From Tipula vernalis (lineage: Eukaryota > Arthropoda > Insecta > Diptera > Tipulidae), in contig OY282558.1 in NCBI GenBank assembly GCA_958295665.1, forward strand, positions 309,104,092-309,168,091: 64,000 bases of DNA, given 5' to 3'. Below the pieces are notes generated by a model. The model searched no databases. It was not told the DNA's origin and saw only the letters and a list, made by a program, of their open reading frames with translations. This document shows, piece after piece, positions 1-11,297 of this stretch. A program made the position numbers and the translations under genes. Position 1 is the first letter of the stretch. Each line of letters opens with the position of its first letter.

Positions 1-1780
1 ATAATGTCCTTCTAAAGAAACTAAATACTGAAGTCATTGGCACTGTTATAAAAAAAATGTTACGAAACATGTCATTTGTGCATATCTACTTTGTAAATAT
101 TAGACCGATTCCATATTTTTGCCTAACCCTGAATAAAAAGTAAATAATTGATAAAAAAAATGAATAAATTATTTTATATGTTCAAAACATACGAGTATAC
201 ATACTTATATTGTATATCGCTATTTTAACTACAGGCTTGAATAGGTAGTCTAGCAAGCCCCAATACAGAGAGACAGGGCCATTGTACATGCCAATTAACA
301 ACAACAAATCGTGTACACATAAAAAAAATTAAGTAAATAAATGTAAAATAAAAAAATTACGATTTTAAAGCGATATTTAAAGACCATTTAGCTTGCGATT
401 AAAATATATTTTGGAGTTTTAACCTCTTGTTGTTGTAATTAGCGAATTTTGTAAAAAAAAAACACTATCCGCACAAACACAAAGAGCCGTTTATGTTTAT
501 TATAAATGATGTCAGGCACGAAATGGTTTTCACGTTACTGGAACATACATAGGTTTTCAGTTTGTGCAATTTCTTTTTGAGTATTTTTTTTTTTTTGGAA
601 GATTTTAAAAATCATCCAAATATTGATCGTTGGCCAAAACCATAGATTTATAAAGCATTAAAAATATAATTTACGTCTGTTATTTTTGCTCGTACTTACT
701 TAACATTTTAAATGTAAGGGGCGTATGTTTTCACCATTGTTCACAATGAAGAGGATGAGCATTTATTTGGTTAAATGAATTTTGAGATTATTTAGATGGT
801 CATTACGATAATGAGGTGTTTTACCTTCAAACCTAAAAATTTTATTTTGTTATTCTCCTATTCCCAATTGGATTTGCCAAGTCATTGGCAACATTATTAT
901 ATGATAACGTACAAATACAAAGTAAACTTAAGTATATAAACTAGGTAAAAGAACCACGTAAAAGAATTTTGTGCAAAATAATATTGTGTGGAGCTCAACT
1001 AAAATTCAAAATAGTTCATCCCGCATACCAAAGGGTTAGAGTATTTCAAATACGTCAAGGACAGAAATTGTTGGCTGCTTTAAAGTATAAGAGAAGTACA
1101 GGTTAATTATAATCAAGAATCGTTTATTGGTTTCTATTTCAATATTAATAAACAAAATATAATGTCGATCACTTTACATTAGTTGATAATCGCGCTTTTA
1201 CGTCACCCCACACATTTTATAATTTAAAAAATAAGCGTGTTAAATTGAAAAAATTAATTTTATTTATACCAAGCGTTTGACACTTCTTTGGAATGACATC
1301 AGCCTCTTTCAAACTTATAGGTCACTATTAAACTGTCACACCCATCGACAATGGCCCTGATCAAAGTCCTATGAAACTTCGGCTTGTGAGCGTTTTTGAA
1401 ATTTTAATAGAAAATGTTAACACCTGAGATAAAGAATTCTTAAAAAAGATATTAGCATAAGATTCAAAAAATGTTCACTTACCACCAGAAGCAAATCTTT
1501 TTAAATAAAGATTAATTTTTTTTTAACTAAAGATTTTGTATCAAAAGTTCAAAATAAGTACTTAAAAGTTATATTTCAAAATCTAAACAGGTTCAGCAGG
1601 GGGCTATTTTTGAATACGATAGGAATTCTATTCGTATCGTATAGAGTAATAACCTCCCAGGTCTTAATTATCGTTTTATATCAGGCTAATAAAACAACAA
1701 TAAACAAATTATGAATTTTCTTATACATACTCGTACTTAATATACCAGAAGAATCACTCAACTGTAAATTTCGTCAAAAA
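1..1780. other. intergenic, no gene seen
   Basis: AT-rich DNA with scattered poly-A/T runs. No reading frame in either strand has a recognisable domain, and I see no tRNA-like or other structured RNA. It may be intergenic space or a large intron. Confidence 0.6.
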
Positions 1781-1787
1781 GGTATTT

Positions 1788-2235
1788 TTGGAGAGAGCTA
1801 TAGACCCCTGCCAATTGCAAGCCATGAGGTCTATTGTGCATAGCTGGGGAGACAGCTCATGCTTATCTATAGGGTCGGCTTTAGGCCACTGGATTGTGAA
1901 TGCCTTAAGAAATTTAAATCTCCTTAAGTCTCCCTTTCCAGGTTACAGATCTGTAACGGTCTGTTGGAGACATCCCCACTTTTTCCGAATAGCAATTAAA
2001 ATTTTAGAGATTGGTGGTCCATTAGTACCTCTCTCAGATGTGTAATATTATAGCTCGAGTTTTTCGGCTTGTGTCATCCTGCCGGAGGACCCCAGAACAT
2101 TATCTTACTGTTTCGCTATTAACTAGGTGGCCTTGGAATCGGCAATGCTAAGTTCTGGGCGAGGAAGATGCACTTTGTCCTCATTCTTGCACAGAAGTTC
2201 GTTGACTAGTTCTTTTGTATGGCGGAGTGGCCCGG
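1788..2235 (-). pseudogene. possible LINE-derived coding scrap
   Basis: This block is clearly richer in GC than its surroundings. Read on the minus strand, the part near 2100-2220 gives a short protein-like run (VNELLCKNEDKVHLPRPEL) followed by stops. Its composition resembles the degraded LINE coding DNA at 9-12 kb. An 85-codon plus-strand frame starting at 1788 has no family resemblance I recognise. I take the block as old retroelement coding sequence, but the assignment is weak. Confidence 0.2.
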
Positions 2236-2400
2236 AGACCACTAAAAGGTGATTTTGTTTTATCACCCTAGATCTATTAGATTAGTGAAGCAGATCCAGG
2301 TCAGTTTAGAGTTAAAACTGGGGCCGCTAAGGATAGCAGTGTGGTCTAGCTATCCGAAGTCCGACATTATCTATATTAAGTAGTTCTACAAAAATTAATG

Positions 2401-3564
2401 CCCCTATTCACAAAATGTAAAAATTCTATACCTGTAACTTTACAGAAATTGTTTATAGAGCAAAAGTTACAGAGTACTATAAATTCGTATCCAAAAACTG
2501 TTAGAACTTCGCCACTGTAAATAAATACATTTGAATTCGCCGCTATAAGAAAAAAGTAGCCCATGATAAAAATAAATGTCATAAAATAAATCATAACAAA
2601 TCATTCAGGCTTGAAAATGAGATTATTTTCAGGCCTGATAGAAATTAGTAAGTATTTTTCATCGAGTGAATTCTTTGGAGCCATTTCCACGAATTAAATC
2701 CAAGATGAATCACAAAAAATGTTTGCGCTTTGTACAAAATATAAGAAATGTGAATTACATTTTTTGACTTTCTGATTTCCGGTATGTGCCACCATTGCCG
2801 AGTTCTGAGTGCAACACGTAAGGTTCTTCCCTCGAAAGTCATAAATCGCAGTCATCATCATTTATACTCATTCAGTATAGCATCAACACCCTTTATATTC
2901 ACAAAATTTAAAAATTCTGTAACTGTAACTTTACAGAAATTACTTTCAGAAATCATTCCGGCTTGAACGTATACGATTATTTGCAGGCGCTTACCTGATG
3001 CAGATAGGTAAGTAAACAATTTTACACTGGGGTGGCAAGGCGTTCCTTGGCATTAAGGCGACCCACAGACTACTGTCATGGAGCATAAGAAATCTCACAA
3101 GAATCTGAACCCTTTCTCAAATGTATAGTTATATGAGATTAGATGTTGCTTTCTGGAAACTTTCACCAAATTCTGAAGAAAAAAAATTATTTTGATAAGA
3201 ATTACAGACACCATCAAGCATACTATAAATTAAATCATCTTGATTTCTTGCCGGTAAATAGATGCTATCGAGAGTAGTACTTCCTTAGTCATGTCGAGTT
3301 ATGAGTCAATAAAATCAAAATATGTTCACTACAGGCCAAAGTACTTCCTGATTCATGTCGAAAAATTGATAATCTGCTGAGTTATGAGCCAATAAAATCA
3401 AGATATGTATACATATATAAAGCTATAGCTTTACGTCAACAAATTTATCACTGTAAACTTACAGAGCCTAATTTACGTTTATAGAGTCTAGCTACGTGAA
3501 TACCATTTTAGTACTAATCGGAAATATTAGGTTATAGAGCGAATTTACATTTTGTGAATAGGAG
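2401..3564. repeat. TIR-flanked nonautonomous element (~1.16 kb)
   Basis: The block begins CCCCTATTCACAAAATGTAA and ends with the inverse, allowing one C/T change near the tip. The inverted termini are about 20 bp. Inside, 2889-2941 is a diverged direct copy of 2401-2451, sharing CTGTAACTTTACAGAAATT-type sequence, so a second copy of the family may be nested within. No transposase frame is present. This has the form of a MITE-like element whose family I cannot name. The target duplication is unclear. Confidence 0.5.
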
Positions 3565-3774
3565 AGCACAAGACTTTTTCAATTCCTTTGTATTTAAAAA
3601 AAAAATCCCATTATTCCCGCATTTTCCAGTGGCATCATACTTTTCTAGGGCTCTTGAGGTGTTAGGTTCGATGCTTGGTAGGAATAACGGAATTTTATTT
3701 GTATTTTTAAATTTAATATTTCATGAAAAATTATCATGACACACCTATAATTAACGTTATCATTATAGTGGTGT

Positions 3775-3910
3775 TTGTGATGAGGTGATTTATGGTGATG
3801 GGTTGATGGTAATAGGTTGATGGTTATAGAGTGATAGGTTGATGGTGACGGGTTGATGGTGATGAGTTGATGGTAACAAGGTGACTGTGATGGGATGACG
3901 GTAATTAAGA
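3775..3910. repeat. imperfect minisatellite, GGTTGATGGTGAT-type units
   Basis: About nine diverged units of 13-16 bp built on GGGTTGATGGTGAT follow one another. Units differ by G/A and T/C changes and small length shifts. The array is strongly purine/T biased on the plus strand. No coding is implied. Confidence 0.75.
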
Positions 3911-4055
3911 GTAAGCTTAATTCTGGGTGTAGCTCTCTAGCTAATGAATTCAGTGCATTCTTAAAAGCCCTCTTTGGTGGTATGTGAAACCAATTTCAAT
4001 GACAACACGCGAATTCATCTGCAAATCTACGCCTCATCGAGAGAGTTTTGAAGAC

Positions 4056-4151
4056 ACTTTTGCCTTACAGGATTCTATGAATTTCCAATATAACGAACAA
4101 AAATTTTTGTTCGTTATGTTGGAAATTCATAGAATCTTGTAAGCAAAAAGT
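4056..4151. repeat. near-perfect 48-bp-arm hairpin
   Basis: The arms meet without a spacer between 4103 and 4104 (AACAAAAA/TTTTTGTT) and run about 48 bp each with two or three mismatches, for instance CCTTACAG against CTTGTAAG. Beyond this the flanks (CTACGCCTCATCGA on the left, the inverse of CTTACGCCACAACGA on the right) still match weakly. The feature is probably a small foldback MITE of about 150 bp. Confidence 0.65.
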
Positions 4152-4208
4152 ATTTCGTTGTGGCGTAAGTTCGAAGCCAAAGTTATCTAAGCTTTGAACT
4201 AGTGATGT

Positions 4209-4280
4209 GCTAAATCGATTTTTCTTGTTCTGTTTTGTTTATTTTCTCATATCATTTTTAACAAAAAAGATCGATTTAGC
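4209..4280. repeat. 21-bp inverted repeat around a 30-bp spacer
   Basis: GCTAAATCGATTTTTCTTGTT at the left pairs with AACAAAAAAGATCGATTTAGC at the right with one or two mismatches. It lies downstream of ORC2 between two other repeats, and it contains no coding. Confidence 0.5.
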
Positions 4281-4289
4281 CTATACCAG

Positions 4290-5301
4290 AACATATCGGC
4301 AGTTATGTTCGATCGGCTTAGAATTAATTACTATCCTGGATTAATAAAATTTCCTTTGTATAAGCATCGCCAAGATATCAGAATACTAAATCCAATATGG
4401 GGCAAGCGCAGATGTCTTCTTCTGTAATAAATATAATAGGGATGAAATCATTTCCTAAAGTTTCGATTTCTTCTCTTAACACAATGCGGCAAATGATGAT
4501 GTATTTATTACCTATGATATGTAATTGTTGATAAAATATGAGTGATAGTGATATTCAGCCAGTTTGGTAGTAACATTAAAGACGTAATAAAATAAAAAAA
4601 TCATCCAAATTCTATATTAGGCCTTCAGAGGTAAATATCCAAATATAGAAACTGACAATCGATTGCTAATTTTAGGTGTCATCGCAGCTGTCAAACCACC
4701 GGTCATTTACTCCACTTTACTCCACTCTTATTGCTTTATGCATACACACATAACCCTTTGTTATTTTCACAACGATCTTTAAATTATAAAACATAAATTA
4801 AAAATAAAATTCAAAGCCTGTCTGTCATCATTGTTATCAAAACCGTGATGCGAATTTTTGACTTTTATAGCAAAATTTTAAGATTGTATTTATAATACAT
4901 AACCTTTAATAAGTTTTATATAAAATAACATATTATTATAAAATATAATGCAAATAACTGACCTTATCAGACAGCACACCGCGAAATGTGAAAAATGAAA
5001 AAAATCAACTCAACACACTACACAAAATAAAGACAAATTTTTCGTCTTCAACTTTTTTTGTCACACAAAAACAAATTAAAACACACTGTATAATAAATTC
5101 ACACAATTTTTTTTTTTTTTTTTTTTTGGATATATTTCTATTAATTTCACCGATTTGTATTTTCACTAGTTTTATTATATTAATAAAATTAAATTATAAT
5201 TAAAATAATAAAAAGGAAAAAAATTAAAAATTTTAAAAAGAAAACAAAATTTTTTGTTTTTTATTACGATTGACAGAATTTATGAAACCGAGTAGCCATG
5301 T
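4290..5301. other. intergenic 3' of ORC2
   Basis: AT-rich sequence with long T runs (around 5107-5127). A 71-codon frame here is low-complexity and has no domain. I see nothing else. Confidence 0.55.
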
Positions 5302-5307
5302 TTTATT
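5302..5307 (-). terminator. candidate poly(A) signal for ORC2
   Basis: TTTATT on the plus strand reads AATAAA on the ORC2 strand, about 120 nt after the ORC2 stop. A second AATAAA-type hexamer lies about 40 nt further downstream. In such AT-rich DNA this could be chance. Confidence 0.35.
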
Positions 5308-5425
5308 CACTAAAAAAAAGTATGGCGAATGGTAGATAAGTTCACGGCGTTTTATGAAATGGTGTTGCCAGTCAATACAAAAAAAAATATATTTAAATAA
5401 AAAAAAAATTATTTTTCGTTTTATT

Positions 5426-7233
5426 TTAATTATTTTGCTCTAAAAATTGTTGTAATAATTTATTATCGATGGGAATATTTAGATTTTCCGTACCATCAGG
5501 TGCACGCTTCAATCGGACAAGTTTGTGGTCTATAAATTCTGTAAGCTGGGCACGTAACGCCAAATCGGAACTGACGAGGAAAGATTCACGGCATTTTGAA
5601 TATAGCTCTTTAAAAGGCATTCCTGGATAGTGACCGTCTTTATTCTGCGTTTGATATTTAACTATGATTAGGTAGATTCCTTTGGCATTTGTCGTTAGCG
5701 ATTGGAACACGTTTTTCATTGATGAAAGTGCAAGTGCACCTGAATTCTGAACGAGTAGGGAATTTTCAAATGCGGTTTCCTCTGTGTATGGTAACATTGT
5801 GGTGACATCCCACCACGAAAAGTTAAAGTTTGCTATCTTAGCCGCGTTCCATACTGTAAATAATAACACGATACAGTAAAATTGTATTTCTTAACGGAAA
5901 TTTACTTACACATTGGAGCGTTTATATGGTCCAGAGATGCAACCAAATGAATATTTGGAATTTTTGCTAAACGACTAAGAACCGTCTGAGCCTTATCATT
6001 TCGCAACATAACCCCATCAATATTGTGTATAAGGAGAAAGATATGATCGCTTCGGCATTCTTCGAAATGTTCTTCTATTAAATCGACCGCTATATTCAAA
6101 TTACTGATTGCGATGTCCATGTCTAGCAATTTATTAGCGAGACTATCTAAAATGTCTTTAATATTGAGACTCGGGAAAAATCCATTCACCACCAGTACAT
6201 CACGCTCAACCAGCATCACTTTATGAAATGATTGAATTAAATTCCGTTTTGATCCAAGGCCATACAGAATTATTGAAAAATTTTCATCGAGTAATAGCAT
6301 CCACTTTTTAAAATAAGATTTATACTCGGCCATCATTTCCCCAATACATTTCTCATGTTCCCTTGATATTTTCATCGAGGCCAGTAGTTTAAATAGTTCA
6401 TCTTGCTGCAAACGAGGATTCTTCAAACAATCAAGGGTCCGATCAGAAGTAAGTGCCTTACCACTGGAGTGATGAAAGAAATCATCACTCTGCAAAATAA
6501 AATCATTAAGATGATGAACTTTATTTTTGTAACGATTTCGCGCCAGCGGGTCGACATTAAAATCGAGTATTGGAACTTGACGATCCGACATTGAATGTGA
6601 TGCTTCGTCGGAATCCGAACCGATTTCTTCATTTGATTTCTCCGATTCACTGGTTTCAGCCTCATCTGGTTGGTAGTCACTCTCATCCGCAGAAAAATCT
6701 GAATCTGAACATTCCTTGGTTGCGATTTTTTTTAGTTCTTTGCGAAGTTTTGCCCGTAGTGCGTGTGGTGTTTTAGCATCGTGCTTAATAATATTTTGTT
6801 TTTTGGGAGTTTTTGGTGTTCTCGGCATTTTACTGTTTGATTCTGCTTCTTCGATATATCGCTTAGCAGGACTTACTTTTCGAGCTGACTTTCGGGCCTC
6901 TGGCAAAACATCTGGACTAGATTCAACCTCATCCACTTGTAAATTTTCCAACGCCTTTGTACTTAGCGCACGCTCCCTCAGTTTCTTTGATTTTGGGGAT
7001 GACTTTTGTGGTGATTTAGCTGTCACGTGATGTTCATCAAAATACTTTTTATTTGGACTTAGCCTTCTCGTTGAGCGTCTTGTTGAACGAGGCGGAGTTT
7101 TCTCCTTTTCTGATTGTGGTACATTCATGGCAGCTGGAACATCATCATCTGAAGTTACATCTTCTATTTCGAAATCATTAGAAACATCTCGTAGTTTTAT
7201 TGTTGATTTCCTTCTTGATCCACTTGCACTCAT
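5426..7233 (-). CDS. Orc2: Origin recognition complex subunit 2, two exons
   Basis: This is a subunit of the nuclear origin recognition complex, which binds replication origins and loads the MCM helicase. Exon 1 is 7233-5910 and exon 2 is 5853-5426. The splice joins ...APM to WNAAK through a split Leu codon and gives 583 codons, close to human (577 aa) and fly ORC2. Residues 1-230 are basic/acidic and disordered. They contain two similar blocks, RRSTRRLSPNKKY and RKSARKVSPAKRY, with CDK-type SPxK sites. The conserved core starts near residue 235 (ILQSDDFFHHSS). It includes the AAA-like signature YGLGSKRNLI, VVNGFFPSLNIKDIL, FLLIHNIDGVML and IHLVASLDHINAP. The C-terminal part (LRAQLTEFIDHKLVRLKR) fits the winged-helix domain. 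No frame break is present, so this is a functional gene. It is divergent with CutA, 428 bp apart. Family assignment is secure. Confidence 0.95.
5854..5909 (-). other. ORC2 intron, 56 nt
   Basis: The donor is GTAAGT directly after ...CCAATGT and the acceptor is TTTACAG before TATGGAAC. Removing it keeps the frame and restores the APM-L-WN junction expected of ORC2. The 56-nt length is typical of short insect introns. Confidence 0.9.
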
Positions 7234-7661
7234 TTTATAATAATTTTAGTTTAATTCATAAACACTAATGTAAATAAATAATGTAATGTTTGAGATTTCT
7301 GCTTGTTTCACATTCAACTCCACTGACGTTTAAGCGCGTCACACACAATAACAATTTTACTTTTTTATGTTGTCAGCCCTGTCAGTAATTAAATGTACTA
7401 TCAAGATTCAAGTATCAACAAGTAGATGTCTTTCGTGGAATAGAAACATTTTATTTTGTCAAAATAAAGTTGTTTTGATTAAACTCGAGATTTCGATTTC
7501 TCGAAAAATGTGAATTATTTTCAAAATAACTGCATTAGTGTTGAATTAAACATTGATAACGAACTACGTAAGTATTATATTATATGTTTAAAAAATAAAA
7601 AAAATACCGTAAACAAAAAAAATAAAAATGTTTTCTCATAATTTTTGAGGTTTGCCTTGAT
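7234..7661. promoter_or_regulatory. divergent ORC2/CutA promoter region
   Basis: The 428 bp between the two start codons must hold both core promoters and 5' leaders. I see no clear TATA box. A GTAAGT at 7568-7573 following GAACTAC could be the donor of a 5'-UTR intron in the CutA transcript, but no convincing acceptor is placed before the ATG. Confidence 0.5.
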
Positions 7662-8150
7662 ATGACCCCAGTCACAAGAAAATTTCTAATCAGAACATTT
7701 TATATTGTTGGCATTTTAAGTCGCCGAGCTTTATCGACAACCTCCACGACCACAACAAAATCGGGATTACCATCAGAAATGGATTCTCCAGCAGCAACAA
7801 CATTTGAATACGAAAATGGAATGCATTCAGCAGCATTTGTGACTATTCCGGATGAGACGAGCGCAAAGCATTTAGCCAACATGATCGTTACCGAAAAGTT
7901 GGCCGCATGTGTCAATATAATACCACAAATCACTTCGATCTATCAGTGGGAAGGTAAGATTAATGAGGATAGCGAAGTGCTTATGATGATTAAAACGCGT
8001 ACATCCCGAATTGATGAGCTGTCGAAATTTGTTCGTGAGCATCACCCCTATAGTGTGGCGGAGGTTATTTCGTTTCCAATTGAGAATGGGAATAATCCCT
8101 ATTTGGCATGGATCTCAAAAACAGTGCCCGACAAAAAGGCTACCAAGTGA
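7662..8150 (+). CDS. CUTA: CutA-family (divalent-cation tolerance) protein
   Basis: The protein has 162 residues and no coding intron. Residues 1-39 are Arg/Ser/Thr-rich (KFLIRTFYIVGILSRRALST), which suggests a mitochondrial or secretory targeting peptide. The second Met (about residue 40) would give a form without it. The CutA1 fold follows: AAFVTIPDETSAKHLANMIV, the signature ACVNIIPQITSIYQWEGKI, EVLMMIKTR, then HHPYSVAEVISFPI and the closing YLAWI. CutA proteins form stable trimers. The bacterial copy was linked to copper tolerance, and the animal copy to membrane anchoring of acetylcholinesterase. The exact role in insects is unclear. The family usually has HPYE where this copy has HPYS. 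The gene is intact and divergent from ORC2. Confidence 0.93.
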   Translation: MTPVTRKFLIRTFYIVGILSRRALSTTSTTTTKSGLPSEMDSPAATTFEYENGMHSAAFVTIPDETSAKHLANMIVTEKLAACVNIIPQITSIYQWEGKINEDSEVLMMIKTRTSRIDELSKFVREHHPYSVAEVISFPIENGNNPYLAWISKTVPDKKATK

Positions 8151-8976
8151 CAAATTATTACAGATGATAATATAAATATGGGGTCGAATTGAAAATTTTA
8201 TTGTAATCTGTCGAATTATCGCTTTAATTAGAAGTTTATAAGAAATATATAATGTTATGATTTGTTTATGTGTATGTGTTGCATATGTGCAAAAACATCT
8301 ATAATTCACACATTTTGCTTTTATTTTTGCATGAATTTGGTTGGAGGTGCTGCACTGCCATCTATCTTCAGTAGGATAAAACAATGTAATCCAAACCTCA
8401 AACTTATTACTTGCCATCTAGATTTGAATAGGAATTAAAATGTGGGAAGTAGTGCATATTCAAACCAACCACATAATTATGTATATGGTCGTGTAGAATT
8501 TATCGTCTTCTAAAATTTATGGAAGATTCGAATTTACCAAAAAGTGCTGCAAGGAGTCGAAATTAAAAGATTTCAGGGGTGACATGTTCTACCATCGATC
8601 GGATGAAATTTCATTCGATACATTTTCTTAAAATTGTAATTTTTCTATTAAAAATATAAAGTTTGTAAATAGTTTTATGAATAATAATTTTATTTTTGTT
8701 CAAGCTATGATTTCCTATCACTATATAAACATAAAAACGTGTACATATTTAAATTTAACGCCCGCCTCTGACGCTTGATGTGACAAGCCCTTTACGTTTG
8801 CAAAATAATCTGACAGCACAACTTAAATATTTAAACAAAATCGTTATCGATGAAAAACTTAATCGTAGTTCCTTTTACAATATTTGTCACTTTAAAAACT
8901 ATCTACTTAGGTAGGTATAGTCTTATTCATATCTAAAAAATAAAATTTATTAGTTTTACGCAGCCTTCAGTGGATG
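8151..8976. other. CutA 3' UTR and intergenic DNA
   Basis: AT-rich, with no further gene visible. The first part should be the CutA 3' UTR. I cannot choose a poly(A) site with confidence. Confidence 0.5.
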
Positions 8977-9088
8977 AAGATAGGTTAGCTTAGGTTACGT
9001 TAGAGTGGCTGCCAAAAACGCACACTTAGACCGATGACGGTCCGTTGTGATACCAAGGGATCCTACTCCCCTTGCACCTTCATTGGAA

Positions 9089-9535
9089 TCATTTTGAGCT
9101 ACTTATGTAGCGTAAGATATCTCGCACATTGCAGTTCTCGAGATCCATAAGGCCGTCCAAACTATACTTGCTCAAATGTTTATGCCTCCCGTAAGCTAGC
9201 GCCGGGCATGAGCAGAGGAAGTGGCTCAGAGTCTCTTCCTCCTCCTCATCCATGCAGCTTCTACAGAAGTCATTTGCCATTGACCCAAGCCTCCTTGCAT
9301 GCTCCTCAATGAGGCAGTGTCCCGTGAGCACCCCCACGACTATACTTAAGTCAGGTCTACGTAGGGATAGTACTGTTTTGGAGCGCTTCAAGTCCAGTTT
9401 CGGCCAGACTTGCCGCGCTACATAGCATGTTATGGTGTTAGTCCACCTCTTCTGTGCCGAGGCTATCGCCTCATTTCTAAGCGCCCTATAAAACGCTGCT
9501 ATGGGCTTCCCCAGATTTGCCCTTTCCGGTTTCAA
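9089..9535 (-). pseudogene. LINE C-terminal domain with Cys/His cluster
   Basis: This 148-codon piece lies downstream of RNase H. It contains CRSCMDEEEEETLSHFLCSC, a C-x2-C...H-x4-C cluster usual at the C terminus of RNase H-bearing LINE ORF2. It is preceded by WTNTITCYVARQVWPKLD and LSLRRPDLSIVVGVLTGHC, which is the typical lead-in for this domain. The stop after YISSSK may be the natural ORF2 end. Confidence 0.8.
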
Positions 9536-9616
9536 TTGGAGAGTTGTACCTTGCCTTGCCAGTTCGCCCGCCCTGCAGTTCCCCAGTACGTACGAGTGAC
9601 CGGGGACCCAGACTAT

Positions 9617-9850
9617 CTAGATATTGAAATGCTCACTCATCTCGTTAAGAGATGAGCGGCACTTCAATGCCACCACGGACGTCAGAGAAACTGATTCCAG
9701 CGACTTGATTGCCGCCTGACTGTCCACATATATTGTTATACCCCTTGTGGATATGACATTATGCTTCAACCAAGTCAGCGCTTCCTCAATCGCTACCACC
9801 TCCGCCTGGTACACACTGCAGTGATCAGGAAGACGAACGGATATATTCAC
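9617..9850 (-). pseudogene. LINE RNase H fragment
   Basis: It contains VYQAEVVAIEEAL and ITIYVDSQAAIKSLES, which carry the catalytic E (AE) and D (DSQ) of an RNase H domain. The first catalytic strand, normally TDGS-like, should lie in the interrupted part around 9850-9960. The frame is broken on both sides relative to RT and the C-terminal piece. Confidence 0.8.
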
Positions 9851-9997
9851 ATTTAATTTGTCACAATAGACTCCTGCTCCGACCTTGCCGTCTAGCTTGG
9901 AGCCTTCAGTATAGAATTGTATACTTAAAGTTTCTGTTATTGACCTGTTCCCCCAGGATTCCCTTGAGGGGAGAAGAGTCCGGAAACCTTTTTCAAA

Positions 9998-10897
9998 TCA
10001 TACAATCGGTATCGTGTAGTCACTATTCTCCGCATCTGCCTTTAGCGACCTGCCAATCGTCGAGTGGCCCGTCTGAAAACATTTCCACTCAAACACGGCA
10101 GAGAGTCGTGCAGCCGTAGCTGCCGCTCTCTGCTTACCAAAGATGTCGACAGGAAGAATGTAGAACATAGCCTCCAGAGCACGTGTAGGGGTTGTCCTCA
10201 GTGCCCCGCTTATAAGCAAGCAGGCCGTTCTCTGTACCTTCTCTATCTTATTCTTATAAGTTTTCTTGTTTAGTGCTGGCCACCACACACTCACCCCGTA
10301 TATCAGAATCGGTCTGACTACAGCGGTGATGAGCCAATGTACCAGCTCTAGTTTTAGACCCCATCTCCTACCGACGGCGTTCCTACATGAATACAGAGCC
10401 ATGGTGGACTTTTTTACTCTCTCTAAAATATTGGGCATCCAATTTAGCTTACTGTCCAAGATTATGCCCAGAAATCTTGCCTTATCAGTAAAGGCCAGTG
10501 CCGTGCCATTTAAGGTAGGAGGGGCGACTAGCGAAATTTTATATTTCTTGGTGAATAGTACTAGCTCTGTTTTAGATGAATTTATACCCAGCCCACATTT
10601 GCTGGCCCACTTTGTAATGATTACGAGCACGTGTTGCATGACTTCCTTAATCGTGCCTAGGTACTTCCCCGAGATCGCGATCGTTACGTCATCTGCATAC
10701 GCTATCACTCCTATTCCCTCCCTCTCCAGTTCCAAAAGTAATCCATTGATAACTATGTTCCAGAGAAGAGGTGATAGGACACCACCTTGCGGAGTTTCTC
10801 TAACTACTCGCCTCCTAATGGTGGATTCCCCCATATCCGCGTTAATAATCCTGCATTCTAGCATCTGATTTATCAACCTCCCTAAGGGGTAGTCCAC
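9998..10897 (-). pseudogene. LINE reverse transcriptase, palm/thumb half
   Basis: 299 codons with RT block TPQGGVLSPLLWNIVING, the catalytic VIAYADDVTIAI, GLGINSSKTELVLF and FLGIILDSKLNW, then the thumb region PILIYGVSVWWPALNKK. The catalytic DD is intact. The N-terminal RT blocks are in another frame (10944-11297), so the enzyme cannot be made as one chain. Confidence 0.9.
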
Positions 10898-10943
10898 ATC
10901 TAAGACAGACAGTCCTTCTCGAACTGCCTCCGTCCTGACATTG

Positions 10944-11297
10944 TTAAAGGCGCCCTCTACATATATCGAGGAAGGCTACCATACAGTACTCTTTCGAGTG
11001 GATTGATTTCTCAATTGTTCGCACCAGGGAATGCAGAGCCGTGTCCACAGATCTCTCTTTCCAGTACGCATGCTGAGAAGTCACCCAATTACTGGGTTTT
11101 ATTTTTGCACTTATGTATACGTCGATCAGTCTTTCCAATGTTTTCAACAGAAATGATGATAGAGTTATAGGTCTTAGGTCCTTTGGGTAGGCCTGTGAAT
11201 TCTTCCCCACTTTCGAGATGAAAATCACCCTAACCTCCGTCCATTTCCTAGGAATATAATTCAGTTTTAGACACCCCCTGAAGATTACCTCCAGCAT
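10944..11297 (-). pseudogene. LINE reverse transcriptase, fingers half
   Basis: 117 codons containing IPRKWTEVRVIFISKVGK, the RPITLSSFLLKTLERLI block, WVTSQHAY and the start of the palm (MVAFLDI, whose D is a catalytic-site residue). It ends by frameshift about 45 bp before the next RT piece begins. Confidence 0.85.

Noticed and set aside
6403..7030. Several 60-100-codon frames antisense to ORC2
   Set aside because: They are shadows of the coding exon, with no domain, and exist because of the ORC2 codon pattern.
8977..9010. Interstitial telomere repeat
   Set aside because: The TTAGGT units are few, imperfect and sit exactly at the LINE 3' end, so they are part of the LINE tail.
10266..10868. 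200-codon plus-strand frame opposite the LINE RT
   Set aside because: It mirrors the RT frame and shows no family of its own.
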